Assembly (NCBI GenBank): GCA_029782215.1
Contig: JAKOVD010000050.1
Span: 1-54,331 of the forward strand
From: Chloroflexota bacterium
GTDB lineage: Bacteria > Chloroflexota > Anaerolineae > J102
Direction of reading: 5' to 3'
Length of the DNA: 54,331 nt
The notes beneath the pieces are model-generated. The model saw only the letters and a program-made list of their open reading frames with translations. It was not told where the DNA came from and did not search any database. This document shows positions 42,700 to 51,532 of this stretch, piece after piece. The translations under genes and the position numbers were made by a program. The number at the start of each line of letters is the position of its first letter. Positions within the stretch are counted from its first letter, which is position 1.

Positions 42700-43440
42700 C
42701 TACGGACGTTTCCGTCCGTCCAGGACAGCCGTCAGGAGCGCTCCTGCCAGGACCAGGCTGGAGGCGATCAACACCAAACCACTCAGCCATTCGCTCCGCA
42801 AGGACACGGGCACTTGCGGTAGCGCCGCCACGGCCGCCGGTGCTGTTTGCGCTCCCTGTGCGCTTCCCCAGCGGTAGCTGGCGGCGTTGGCGGGTGTCAG
42901 GGTCGCATCCGCCGGAATCAGGCCGTTGGCGCGGGCGAGAAACGCGGTCAACTCCCAGTACTGCTCTTCCCTGAGGCTGCCGGGCGCCTGCCAGGGCATG
43001 CGCGTGCGGATGAAGAGATACAGGGCCTCGGCGCTGCCGAAGCCATCCAGGATGCCGTTCCCCATAACCGGCGGCACGGCGTGGGGAAGCATGAAGCCTT
43101 CCGGGGGATGGTTGGCCGCATGGCACTTGGATTGCCAGCAGTTCCGGTCGGCCGGGCTCCCAACCGAGCGCCATTCCTCGGTCAGACCCTGGCCGCGATC
43201 GCCGTGACACACCATGCACACGAGATAGTAAACATAGGCGCCGCGATCGGCCTGCGTGGGATGCTCTGGCATGGGCGGCGGCGCCAGGCGCTCCGAGATG
43301 GGCGTCATGCCTCTACCGGAAGGCTCCCTGCCGCCACCACCCTGCGCCTTGATGACATCGCGGCCGGCGAAACCGAACACCAGGGCCAGCGCCAGGCCGA
43401 GACACAGACTGCTCCAGGAAAGCAAGCGCGCCCGGCTCAT
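42700..43440 (-). CDS. Membrane cytochrome c protein inside the peptide-transporter cluster
   Basis: 246 residues. A signal or anchor LLSWSSLCLGLALALVFGFAG at the N-terminus, then YVYYLVCMVCHGDRGQG with a normal CxxCH haem site near residue 77 and CWQSKCHAANHPPEGF with a CX4CH pattern near residue 100, and a C-terminal helix LSGLVLIASSLVLAGALLTAV. The second pattern may bind haem atypically or may be a metal or disulfide site. TRMPWQAPGSL may carry a distal Met. The ATG at 43440 overlaps the stop of the polytopic membrane protein by 4 nt. It is likely an extracytoplasmic electron carrier attached to the membrane at both ends. Confidence 0.85.
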   Translation of the reverse strand: MSRARLLSWSSLCLGLALALVFGFAGRDVIKAQGGGGREPSGRGMTPISERLAPPPMPEHPTQADRGAYVYYLVCMVCHGDRGQGLTEEWRSVGSPADRNCWQSKCHAANHPPEGFMLPHAVPPVMGNGILDGFGSAEALYLFIRTRMPWQAPGSLREEQYWELTAFLARANGLIPADATLTPANAASYRWGSAQGAQTAPAAVAALPQVPVSLRSEWLSGLVLIASSLVLAGALLTAVLDGRKRP

Positions 43441-44570
43441 GGAACCATCTCCTGGCAGCGGACCAGTGTCACGGGGCTGAAGCCGTGGAACAGGCACGCG
43501 ACGCCACCGCCCGCGGGTGCACGAGCGCTCATCAGCACATAGCTGCCCCACTGCGCCAGGCGGGACACGACGGGCGTCCCGCCCATCCTGCGCCCCTGTT
43601 CCAGGAGCCAGGCCTGCTGCTCCCTGGTTGCCGCCACCTGGCATTCAGGGCAATCCAGAACCTCCCCGGTCAGCATGGCCGCAAAGCCGCGCGTGAAGGG
43701 TGCGCTGGCATCATAGCAGTGTGACACCTGCCTGATGTCGGGATCGACGATGACGGTGCAGTCGATCAGGGCGCCGCTCGCGAAAGCGGCCGTGACCTCC
43801 ACCTCCTGCGCCGGACCGAGATCGGCCGCGGCCACCTGCAATGTGTAGGGACCAGCCATTTTCGCCTGCAAGCCCTGAATGGCATTGTAGTTGAGACCGG
43901 TCTGGTTGCTGAGGGCAAAAAGATCGCCGGAGTAGTCGCGGCCGGTGGCAATGACTTCGTCCACCAGGGCCGGCGCCAGACGCAAGGGACGCTGAAGCAT
44001 ATCGTCGGCCACGTAGCCGGCGCCCGCGACCAGCGGCAGCGGGAGCAGCAGCAAGAACCAGCCCCGCCCGCCAAGCCGCCCGCCAGCGTCCATTTCGCCG
44101 GCGATCCCTTCCAGGCGCGTATCCTGTACGACCCCCAGCAGGACAAGGATGAGCACGATGAAGAACCCGGCGATCCACAGCCCGGCGCCAACCGCCTCGT
44201 CCGCGTCGACGACCGCCAGGCCGCGGAAACGGCTGTCGATCAACCCAATGACCAAGTTCTGCAGTTCGCGTGCCCGCAGGCCGATGATCCAGGTCATCGC
44301 CAGCGCCACCAGCAGCCATGCCAGCAGGCGCACGGGCCCCCGGTTCCAGCGCGTGGTTATCCATCCGGCGGCGGCGCCCAGGAGCACCATCGCCACCAGG
44401 CCCACCGCGTAGCTCGGCCATGCCTCCCGCAGCGGGTGCCGGAGGAGATTCACCACTGCTCCCGCCCAAACGCCCGCAGCCAGCGCCAACCCGACAAGGG
44501 CGCCGTTCAGGATGCCAAGCCGCTGCATCCTCCGGTCATCATCGCCGTGGCCCGCTGAAGTAGCTGACAT
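43437..44570 (-). CDS. Polytopic membrane protein with Cys-containing extracytoplasmic domain, unknown
   Basis: About 377 residues from the ATG at 44570. Five or six hydrophobic segments fill the N-terminal half: GILNGALVGLALAAGVWAG, YAVGLVAMVLLGAAAGW, LLAWLLVALAMTWIIGL, GLWIAGFFIVLILVLLGVV and WFLLLLPLPLVAGAGYVA. A soluble C-terminal domain of about 170 residues follows, with cysteines in LIDCTVIVD, VSHCYDA, VLDCPECQV, ACLFHGF and RCQEM; the CPEC motif suggests a disulfide, metal or haem-handling site. It overlaps the cytochrome c gene by 4 nt, so the two proteins probably work together. No family is recognised. A hairpin lies between it and the upstream permease gene. Confidence 0.7.
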   Translation of the reverse strand: MSATSAGHGDDDRRMQRLGILNGALVGLALAAGVWAGAVVNLLRHPLREAWPSYAVGLVAMVLLGAAAGWITTRWNRGPVRLLAWLLVALAMTWIIGLRARELQNLVIGLIDSRFRGLAVVDADEAVGAGLWIAGFFIVLILVLLGVVQDTRLEGIAGEMDAGGRLGGRGWFLLLLPLPLVAGAGYVADDMLQRPLRLAPALVDEVIATGRDYSGDLFALSNQTGLNYNAIQGLQAKMAGPYTLQVAAADLGPAQEVEVTAAFASGALIDCTVIVDPDIRQVSHCYDASAPFTRGFAAMLTGEVLDCPECQVAATREQQAWLLEQGRRMGGTPVVSRLAQWGSYVLMSARAPAGGGVACLFHGFSPVTLVRCQEMVP

Positions 44571-44582
44571 AACCAACAGAGA

Positions 44583-44617
44583 GCCGTACAGTGCAGGCAG
44601 CGCCTACGCTGTACGGC
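44583..44617 (-). other. Hairpin between first permease pair and the membrane protein gene
   Basis: Arms GCCGTACAG (44583-44591) and CTGTACGGC (44609-44617) enclose a 17-nt loop in the 87-nt gap. There is no T-run on the complement, so it may attenuate or stabilise the message rather than end it. Confidence 0.5.
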
Positions 44618-44657
44618 CCCCACCCATACGAGAAGAAGATGTAAAGAGGTCGCGCTT

Positions 44658-45704
44658 CTATCCCTGCTTGCCGCGCAGCTTGGGGTCGAGGATATCGCGC
44701 AGGGCATCGCCGACCAGGTTCCAGGCCAGCCCAAACAAAAGCAGCGCCATGCCCGGGAAGAAGACGATGTACCAGAACTCGTTCAGGCTGAGGATGTAGG
44801 CGCGGGCGAAGCTGATCAACTGGCCCCAATCGGCAAAGCCAAGCTCGGTGCCTACGCCCAGGAAGCTCAAAGCGGCGAAGCTGAGAACGACGGCCCCCAC
44901 GTCCAGCGAGGCCAGGACCAGGGTGGAGAACACGGCGTTGGGGAGAATGTGGCGGCGCAGCAGCCGCGAGTCCTTGGCGCCCAGCACCCGTCCGGCCAGC
45001 ACATAGTCGCGCTCCTTGACGGTGAGGATGTCCCCGCGGACCATGCGCGCATAGGTCATCCAGCCAAAGAGAATGAGAGCGATCAAGGCGGGCCAGATGC
45101 CTTTGCCCACGCGCTGCGTCAGAATGGCCGCCAGCGTCAGGGCCGCCAGCAGGAAGGGGAAGGCCATGAAGATCTCGGTGATACGCTGCAACACATCGTC
45201 GAGGACGCCGCCGTAGAAAGCCGACAGCGAACCGACCAACAAGCCGATAATCAGGGTGGAGAGCACCACCACGACGCCGACAAACAGGGCCGTGCGCGTC
45301 CCCCAGATCACCCCGTACCAAATGTCATATTGGCCGCTGGTGGTGCCCATCAGGTGTACCCATTTGTCGTTGCCGGTGATGACGGGGTACCAGCGGGGCA
45401 CCGGCGGCGCGTTGCGCGTCCAAGGCGTGCCGGGCGGCTTCGGCTGGGAAGCAAAGCCATCGCGGGGGATGGTGTAGGGATTGGCGTTCGCCCGTACGGG
45501 CGGCGCCAGGATGGGCGCCGCCAGTGCTACGACGACGAACATCGCCAGAAGCACGATCCCGGCCACCGAGAGCGGGTTCGTCACCAGCCCGCGCACCAAC
45601 CGGTAGGACTCCGGTCCCAGCAGGCGCTCGAGCCGGCCCGGCTCGCGCAGGATAGCGCCGCCGAGTTGAACGGGGGGAGGGGCGGTCGCAGTATCAGCAG
45701 CCAT
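44658..45704 (-). CDS. Peptide-type ABC transporter permease, DppC/OppC family (first pair)
   Basis: 348 residues. A 45-residue cytoplasmic N-terminus with LLGPESYRLVRGLVTNPLSV, first helix VAGIVLLAMFVVVALAAPILA, a loop including PVPRWYPVITGNDKWVHLMG, then the conserved core: YDIWYGVIWGTRTALFVG, the EAA loop DYVLAGRVLGAKDSRLLRRH and LVGDALRDILDPKLRG. The ribosome site AAGGAGG stands 6 nt before the ATG. It is 12 nt downstream of its DppB partner. The channel imports oligopeptides or related solutes delivered by the lipoprotein at 47013. Confidence 0.92.
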   Translation of the reverse strand: MAADTATAPPPVQLGGAILREPGRLERLLGPESYRLVRGLVTNPLSVAGIVLLAMFVVVALAAPILAPPVRANANPYTIPRDGFASQPKPPGTPWTRNAPPVPRWYPVITGNDKWVHLMGTTSGQYDIWYGVIWGTRTALFVGVVVVLSTLIIGLLVGSLSAFYGGVLDDVLQRITEIFMAFPFLLAALTLAAILTQRVGKGIWPALIALILFGWMTYARMVRGDILTVKERDYVLAGRVLGAKDSRLLRRHILPNAVFSTLVLASLDVGAVVLSFAALSFLGVGTELGFADWGQLISFARAYILSLNEFWYIVFFPGMALLLFGLAWNLVGDALRDILDPKLRGKQG

Positions 45705-45716
45705 CAGAGCACCTCC

Positions 45717-46781
45717 TTAGTTGAAGCGCACACGGGGATCGATGAACGCGTACATGATGTCGACGACCAGGTTGGCGACGATCAACAGCGTGGCGCTGAA
45801 CAGAACAAAGCCCAGGACAGTGACCACGTCCAGGCTGGCGGCCGCTGCGGCCATCGCCGAGCCCATGCCCGGGTAGACAAACACCGTCTCCGTGATCACA
45901 ACACCGTTGAGCAGCCCCACCACCGTCAACCCGCCGATCGTCGCCACCGGAATCAGGGCGTTCTTACGGATGTGGCGGTTGACCACGGTCGTTTCGTCCA
46001 GACCCTTGGCCCGGGCCGTGCGCACGTAGTCCTGCCGCATCGCTTCCAGCATCGACGATCGCGTAACCTTGAGCAGCAGCGCCCACTGGATGTAGCAAAG
46101 CGTCAGCACCGGCAGTACCAGATGGCGAAGCGCATCCAGGAAGATGTCAAAACGCAAATTCAGCAGGGCGTCGATGGTGATGATGTGCGTGTACTGCGTA
46201 TAGGCTGAAGAGCGGATGACCGCCGCCGCCCAGTCCGAGATACGCCCAGGCGGGAACCACCCCAGCTTGGCATAGAAGATCATCAGCACCAGAAGGCCGA
46301 AGACAAAGGTGGGGAAGGAATAGCCGATGATGGCGAAGATGCGCGCCGCCTGGTCCTGGATCTTGTTGTGATTCATGGCCGCTTTGATCCCCATCCAGAT
46401 GCCCACGCCTATGATCGGCACGATCGCCCACAGGGCCAGTTCCACCGTGGCCGGCAAACGCTGGGCGATAAGGGCGCTGACATCCTGCGTACCAGTACGT
46501 GAATAGCCCATGTCCCCGCGCAGCACGCCGCCCACGCGCTTGCCGCTCACCGGATCGACCGTGCCGATCAACCACTTCCCGTACTGGACGTAGAACGGCT
46601 TGTCAAGGCCATACATGACGATGATGCGATCGATCTGGCCCTCGGTCTTGGGGATGTCCTTGACGTAGAGCGCCGCCCGCTCGGCCGGGTTGAGCGTCTG
46701 TATCATCAGAAAGACGAGCAGCGTGACGCCGACCAAGGTGATGGGGAGCAGAAGCAGACGGCGAATGATGTAGGCGGTCAT
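45717..46781 (-). CDS. Peptide-type ABC transporter permease, DppB/OppB family (first pair)
   Basis: 354 residues. N-terminus MTAYIIRRLLLLPITLVGVT with helix 1, a long outer loop (RAALYVKDIPKTEGQIDRII, GVLRGDMGYSRTGTQDVSAL), and the core helices with EAA loop YVRTARAKGLDETTVVNRHI followed by RKNALIPVATIGG. The outer loop and length are like DppB. It is separated from the binding-protein gene by 231 nt that hold two hairpin structures, which could lower permease expression relative to the binding protein. Confidence 0.92.
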   Translation of the reverse strand: MTAYIIRRLLLLPITLVGVTLLVFLMIQTLNPAERAALYVKDIPKTEGQIDRIIVMYGLDKPFYVQYGKWLIGTVDPVSGKRVGGVLRGDMGYSRTGTQDVSALIAQRLPATVELALWAIVPIIGVGIWMGIKAAMNHNKIQDQAARIFAIIGYSFPTFVFGLLVLMIFYAKLGWFPPGRISDWAAAVIRSSAYTQYTHIITIDALLNLRFDIFLDALRHLVLPVLTLCYIQWALLLKVTRSSMLEAMRQDYVRTARAKGLDETTVVNRHIRKNALIPVATIGGLTVVGLLNGVVITETVFVYPGMGSAMAAAAASLDVVTVLGFVLFSATLLIVANLVVDIMYAFIDPRVRFN

Positions 46782-46808
46782 GAGGCGCTACCTCCACAAC
46801 AGTATCTT

Positions 46809-46873
46809 GTAGTGGCGACTTTAGTCGCTCCCTGGGTTCTTGATGGAACTGCGGCGACTGAAGTCGCCACTAC
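46809..46873. repeat. Inverted repeat GTAGTGGCGACTTTAG... pair
   Basis: A 20-nt arm (46809-46828, beginning GTAGTGGCGACTTTAG) and its inverse (46854-46873, ending AAGTCGCCACTAC) match at 19 of 20 positions around a 25-nt spacer. I associate this repeat type with Chloroflexota intergenic regions, from memory only. It lies 28 nt upstream of the first DppB gene. Confidence 0.75.
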
Positions 46874-46960
46874 GCTCCATGCCACTTTCTGTGTTTGGAC
46901 CCAGGTCATCGCAGCGGGTGTAGAGGCTCCTCCCGGCAGGAGAAGCCCCCACATCCGCCG

Positions 46961-46990
46961 GTCACTGGCGGCGGGGCCGCCGCCAGTGAC
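46961..46990 (-). other. Strong intercistronic hairpin after the binding-protein gene
   Basis: Two 14-nt arms (46961-46974 beginning GTCACTGGCGG, and 46977-46990 ending CCGCCAGTGAC) are perfectly complementary with a 2-nt centre. It begins 22 nt after the stop at 47013. There is no T-run. In binding-protein operons such hairpins protect the upstream message and allow more binding protein than permease. Confidence 0.75.
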
Positions 46991-47012
46991 ACGGGGGTGA
47001 GAGCCTGGTCCG

Positions 47013-49079
47013 CTATTGGCGGGCCAGATCCATCTGGTAGAAGTTGTAGCCGATGCTGTAGACGATCGGGTTGTAGATCCAGTCCTTCACCCAGCACTGC
47101 TCGTAGTGCTTGCCAACGACCTGGGCCCCAGTGACGGCGGGCACGTTGTCGTAGTAGTACTGCTGCATGGCGAAGTAGGCCTTTTCGCGCTCCTTGGGAT
47201 CGGCGGTGGCCACACCGGCGTTCTGGAACTCCTGGAACTTCGCCTTCATTTCAGCCGGCATGTTCTGGCGGCTGGCGTAGGTGCCGGTCGTAAACGGCCC
47301 CACCCAGTTGTGCGGATCATGGATGTCCTCCGCCCAACCGGAAACGAACATGGGGGTGCGCTTGGCGCGGATCTCGGCCAGCAGGGTGGGCCAAGGCAGG
47401 CTCAGGATCTCGATCTTGTACTTCTCGTTGACCTGCGCCAGGTTGGCCTGCAGGATCTCGGCAATGGTCTGGCGGGCAGCGTTGCCGGTGTTATAGGTGA
47501 TCTGGAAGCGGAAGCCGGTCTCCGGCAGCTTGCCACCCCACGCCTGCTCGAGCTCGGACTTGCAGGTGTCGAGGTTGTACTCGTACATCGGCCCGTTGGG
47601 ATTGTAGCCGAGCATGTCCAGGATGATGGGGCCGTTGTTGCGCACGCCGTCGCCGTTCAGCCCTTCGGCAATGTAGGTGTCGTAGTCGAAACAAGTAGCC
47701 ATCGCCTTGCGGACGTGGATGTCGCTGAAGAAGTCCGCCGGAATGCCATTGCCGTCCAACTTGCCGCTGCCGATGTAGGGGTTGTTGCCCTTGTCATCGG
47801 TGGCGATGTTGAAGTTCATGAAGATGTCGGTGCGGGTGGGGTTGGGCAAACCGGCCCAGCTGCGCCCCGTGGCGGTGGGCTTGTCGGTAGGCTTGCACTC
47901 GCCGGTCTTGTAGTCACAGGTCTCACCCACGTACTCGTCCGCCTGCGGGCGATTGCCGGGGTCAACCGTGATGATATCGGCGTCGCCGGCCTGGAACATG
48001 GCAAAGCGCGTGCCCCATTCCTGGATTTCCTTGTGCTCGACGTTCTTGATGCGGGCCTTGCCGGCGGGACCGCCCGGCCACACAGGGTCGTTGTCGGTGC
48101 GCCAGTAGGCGTCATTCGCCACCAGGCTGTAGCCCTGGCCGGGGGTCCACTGCGCCAGCTTGTAGGGGCCGGTGCCGTTGATCACGGCGGTCAGCTTGTC
48201 GTTCTCTTTGCCAACGGCGTAGAAGTTCTGCCAGGTGTCGCAGGAGCCATCCCAGTCACCCTTTTCGACGGCCCATTCCTTGTCGAGGACCATGCCCCAG
48301 CTCTGGGCCAGGGTGGCCAACAGCGGGCCCCAGGATTGGGCCAAGTTCAAGGTGACGGTGCCGGCAGCGTCGTCGGCGACGATGGCCTTCTGCACGGCCT
48401 CACAAGTGGCCTTCAGATCTTCGGGCTTGGCGTTCTTGATCAAACCCTCGCGGTCGCCGGCATACTTACCCTCATCGATCTTCTCGGTGATGTCGCCGGA
48501 GGTGAAGCCCATGATCGGCTCGATCAGCAGCCACTGCGGGCCGTTCGGATCGGACTGCAGCAGACCGCGCTGTAGCGAGTAGGCAACGTCGCTGGGGGTC
48601 AGGTCGCCGCCTTCATGGAACTTGACGCCCTGGCGAATCTTGAAGGTGTAGGTCTTGCCTTCGTTGGTGATGCCGCCGTTTTCCGCGGTGGGCACTTCCG
48701 TGGCCAAGTCGGGCTGGAAGGTCGTGGCGTCCGTGCCGTTATAGGTGATCAGGGGTGACATCACGTTCAGGATCAACTGGCCGCTGGCGGTGTCGTAGGC
48801 CAAGGCCGGGTCCATCGTGTCGATGTCGCCGTAGGTGACCTCGGTGATGGTGTCCGGATTTTTCGCCACGCACTGCTTTGGCGCCACCGTCGGGGTCACT
48901 TCCACCTGCACTTCCTTGGTGACCTCTTTGGTGACCTCGACCTGCTTCTCAACTTCCTTGGTGACCTCCACGGTCACGACCTTTTCCACGACCTGGGGGG
49001 TGGCCTGCGCACAGGCGGACAGGGCCAGCACACCGAGGACGAGGACGGCCAAAACGAGCAAGAGTTTGTTGCGAGACAT
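47013..49079 (-). CDS. Peptide ABC transporter substrate-binding lipoprotein (OppA/DppA-like)
   Basis: 688 residues. The signal peptide MSRNKLLLVLAVLVLGVLAL ends at lipobox LSAC (Cys 23). A repetitive spacer follows (VVEKVVTVEVTKEVEKQVEV and further TKEV units), which I associate with Chloroflexota binding proteins, then the SBP_bac_5 fold: MDPALAYDTASGQLI, FKIRQGVKFHEGGDLTPSDV, GTGPYKLAQWTPGQ and DIHVRKAMATCFDYDTYI. It captures peptides outside the cell for the adjacent permeases. AGGAGAACAG precedes the ATG at 49079; the open frame to 49124 is not needed. Extra Cys-containing segments (YVGETCDYKTGECKPTDKP) are unusual. The 246-nt gap upstream of it shows no gene. Confidence 0.93.
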   Translation of the reverse strand: MSRNKLLLVLAVLVLGVLALSACAQATPQVVEKVVTVEVTKEVEKQVEVTKEVTKEVQVEVTPTVAPKQCVAKNPDTITEVTYGDIDTMDPALAYDTASGQLILNVMSPLITYNGTDATTFQPDLATEVPTAENGGITNEGKTYTFKIRQGVKFHEGGDLTPSDVAYSLQRGLLQSDPNGPQWLLIEPIMGFTSGDITEKIDEGKYAGDREGLIKNAKPEDLKATCEAVQKAIVADDAAGTVTLNLAQSWGPLLATLAQSWGMVLDKEWAVEKGDWDGSCDTWQNFYAVGKENDKLTAVINGTGPYKLAQWTPGQGYSLVANDAYWRTDNDPVWPGGPAGKARIKNVEHKEIQEWGTRFAMFQAGDADIITVDPGNRPQADEYVGETCDYKTGECKPTDKPTATGRSWAGLPNPTRTDIFMNFNIATDDKGNNPYIGSGKLDGNGIPADFFSDIHVRKAMATCFDYDTYIAEGLNGDGVRNNGPIILDMLGYNPNGPMYEYNLDTCKSELEQAWGGKLPETGFRFQITYNTGNAARQTIAEILQANLAQVNEKYKIEILSLPWPTLLAEIRAKRTPMFVSGWAEDIHDPHNWVGPFTTGTYASRQNMPAEMKAKFQEFQNAGVATADPKEREKAYFAMQQYYYDNVPAVTGAQVVGKHYEQCWVKDWIYNPIVYSIGYNFYQMDLARQ

Positions 49080-49325
49080 CTGTTCTCCTCCGTCAGAGAT
49101 AGGATGGATGGCTTGTTCCGGCACGCACCGAAGACAAACCCGAAAGAAACGACAGTTCAGATTGCCAACCTTTCTGCCGCTGCAAACGATGGAAAGTCAA
49201 AGGCTTGAGGATACCTCCTTAGCGCCAGAGATAAAGGGTTTAGATATGAGAACTCTGCCAGCGGCGAAATCGACAGCGCCAGGCGGTCGCCGTGGTGAGC
49301 GCCGCCGCGGCTGCTCCGCCGCAAG

Positions 49326-50312
49326 TCAGTCATAGAGATGGCAAGCGGTCCAGTGTTCGGTGTCAGGCGTCCCGATGTTCTTGAACTCAGGATCGACCTC
49401 GCGGCAAACGTCCATCACCCGCGGACAGCGGGTGTTGAAGCGGCAGCCCTTGGGTGGATTGAGCGGGCTCGGCACGTCCCCCTGCAGGATGATGCGCTGC
49501 CGCTTGGACTCGATCGTGGGGTCCGGAATCGGCACCGCCGAGAGCAGAGCCTGCGTGTAGGGGTGCTTGGGATCTTCGTAGAGCGTCTTGTAGTCGGTCA
49601 GCTCGACGACTTTGCCCAGGTACATGACCGCGACCCGATCAGAGATGTGCCGGACCATCGACAGGTCATGGGCGATAAACAGATAGGTCAGCCCCAGCTC
49701 ATTCTGCAGGTCCTGCAGCAAGTTGATGATCTGAGCCTGGATCGAAACATCCAGGGCCGAGATAGGCTCATCGGCGACAATGAAGTCCGGGCTGACCGCC
49801 AGGGCGCGGGCGATGCCAATACGCTGGCGCTGCCCGCCCGAGAACTCGTGCGGATAGCGATTCACGAAGTAGGGATTGAGCCCGACCATGCGCAGGAGCT
49901 CCTGCACCCGCTCGACCTTCTCCTTGCCCGAGGCAAGGTTGTGGATCTCCAGCGGTTCGCCCACGATGCTGCCCACCGTCATGCGGGGATTGAGCGAGGC
50001 ATAGGGGTCCTGGAAGATCATCTGCATCCGCCGCCGCTGCCGTCGCAGGGTCTCACCCTTCATCGTCGTCAGTTCCTGGTCGGCGAACACCACGCTGCCG
50101 GCTGTTGGGCGGTAGAGCTGCAGGATTGCCCGCCCCGTGGTGGACTTACCGCAACCCGACTCGCCCACCAACCCCAGGGTCTCCCCGGCTCGGATCGAGA
50201 AGGAGACACCGTCCACCGCCTTGACATCTGCCACCTTGCGCTGGATCACGATCCCCTTCATGACGGGGAAATACATCTTCATATCTCGGACTTCGAGCAG
50301 GTTCTCAGTCAC
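49326..50312 (-). CDS. Peptide ABC transporter ATP-binding protein (OppF/DppF-like)
   Basis: 328 residues. Walker [19 protein letters not shown]-loop [14 protein letters not shown], signature [15 protein letters not shown], Walker [16 protein letters not shown]-loop FIAHDLSMV. The C-terminal OppF-type Cys region [18 protein letters not shown] is the known iron-sulfur-associated extension of Opp/Dpp ATPases. It pairs with the OppD-like ATPase encoded upstream (8-nt overlap, translationally coupled) to drive import. Confidence 0.95.
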   Translation of the reverse strand: MTENLLEVRDMKMYFPVMKGIVIQRKVADVKAVDGVSFSIRAGETLGLVGESGCGKSTTGRAILQLYRPTAGSVVFADQELTTMKGETLRRQRRRMQMIFQDPYASLNPRMTVGSIVGEPLEIHNLASGKEKVERVQELLRMVGLNPYFVNRYPHEFSGGQRQRIGIARALAVSPDFIVADEPISALDVSIQAQIINLLQDLQNELGLTYLFIAHDLSMVRHISDRVAVMYLGKVVELTDYKTLYEDPKHPYTQALLSAVPIPDPTIESKRQRIILQGDVPSPLNPPKGCRFNTRCPRVMDVCREVDPEFKNIGTPDTEHWTACHLYD

Positions 50313-51315
50313 GGGCGCCTTCCTTCATCGACTCTGCCTTGATCACATCTTCCCAGCGCCAACAAGCGACCCGGTGTGTCGAGGTGACGTTCTCGACCGG
50401 CGGCGTTTCATGCAGGCACCGATCGATCCGGTAGGTGCACCGCGGGGCAAAGGCGCAGCCCGGCTGCATGTCCACCAGATCGGGCGGCAAGCCTTCGATC
50501 GGCACCAGCTTCGAGTTATGCGCCTGATCCAGACGGGGAATGGACTCCAACAGCCCCAAAGTATAGGGATGGTGCGGCTTGGCATACAGGTCATTGACCT
50601 TCGCCTCCTCGACAATCCGCCCCCCATACATGACGATCACGCGGTCCGCCAACCCGGCCACCACCCCCAGATCATGGGTGATCCAGATGATGGCCATCCC
50701 GATCTTGTCCTTCAGTTCCTTCGCCAGGTCGATGATCTGCGCCTGGATGGTCACGTCAAGTGCGGTCGTAGGCTCATCCGCGATCAGAAGCTGCGGGTTG
50801 CACGAGAGGCCCATGGCGATCATGACGCGCTGGCGCATGCCTCCCGAGAACTGGTGCGGGTAGTCATTGAGACGTCCCTCCGCACCCGGAATGCCGACCA
50901 GCTCCAGCAGCTCCACCGCACGCTTGCGGGCCTGCTCTTTGTCCATGCCCAGGTGCAGCTCAAGCGCCTCGGTGATCTGCTGGCCGATCGTCAGCACGGG
51001 ATTCAGCGAGGTCATCGGATCCTGGAAGATCATAGCGATGCGATTCCCGCGCACCTGGCGAATCTCGTCATCGCTCAACTTCGTCAGATCACGGCCATCA
51101 AACCAAACCTCGCCGGCGGTGATCTTCCCAGGCGGCTGCGGAATCAATCGGATCAGGGACATCACGCCCACGCTCTTACCCGAGCCGCTCTCTCCCACGA
51201 TGGCCAGCGTCTCACCTTCATCGAGGCGGTAGGAAATGCCGTTGACCGCGCATACAACACCTTCGTGCGTAAAAAACCGGGTCTCCAGTCCTTTGACCTC
51301 GAGAAGAGTTGCCAT
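50305..51315 (-). CDS. Peptide ABC transporter ATP-binding protein (OppD/DppD-like)
   Basis: 336 residues. Walker [19 protein letters not shown]-loop [14 protein letters not shown], signature [15 protein letters not shown], Walker [16 protein letters not shown]-loop WITHDLGVV. The C-terminal extension [18 protein letters not shown] carries the conserved cysteines. It is the first gene of the transporter cluster, behind a promoter with a perfect -35 box. Together with OppF it forms the heterodimeric motor, presumably used by either permease pair. Confidence 0.95.
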   Translation of the reverse strand: MATLLEVKGLETRFFTHEGVVCAVNGISYRLDEGETLAIVGESGSGKSVGVMSLIRLIPQPPGKITAGEVWFDGRDLTKLSDDEIRQVRGNRIAMIFQDPMTSLNPVLTIGQQITEALELHLGMDKEQARKRAVELLELVGIPGAEGRLNDYPHQFSGGMRQRVMIAMGLSCNPQLLIADEPTTALDVTIQAQIIDLAKELKDKIGMAIIWITHDLGVVAGLADRVIVMYGGRIVEEAKVNDLYAKPHHPYTLGLLESIPRLDQAHNSKLVPIEGLPPDLVDMQPGCAFAPRCTYRIDRCLHETPPVENVTSTHRVACWRWEDVIKAESMKEGARD

Positions 51316-51471
51316 TGCGACTCCTTAGGGATGTCTGTCTAGGGTCGGCTGCCGTTGGCATGAAAACAAAGTTGGCGCCTGCCAATCTTGGTCATCCAAC
51401 GCCGGTCGGCAGGCCGGGGGAGCTATGAGCAGATGCGCAGATTCCGAGAGCAGCCTTACCTTAGAAGCGGC

Positions 51472-51501
51472 AGTCTAGCACACGGCTAAAAGTTCTGTCA
51501 A
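51472..51501 (-). promoter_or_regulatory. Promoter of the peptide transporter cluster
   Basis: On the complement, -35 TTGACA (51496-51501, perfect), 18-nt spacer, and extended -10 TGCTAGACT (box 51472-51477). It lies about 157 nt before the oppD start, so the message has a long leader without a recognised riboswitch. The leader holds a GGCGCC-rich stretch but no clear terminator. Confidence 0.75.
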
Positions 51502-51532
51502 ACAACTTTGGCAAATCAACCGGAATTGAGGG

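Noticed and set aside
47016..48575. A 519-codon plus-strand frame opposite the peptide-binding protein.
   Set aside because: Antisense to a clear lipoprotein gene with ribosome site and signal peptide; the translation shows no family features.
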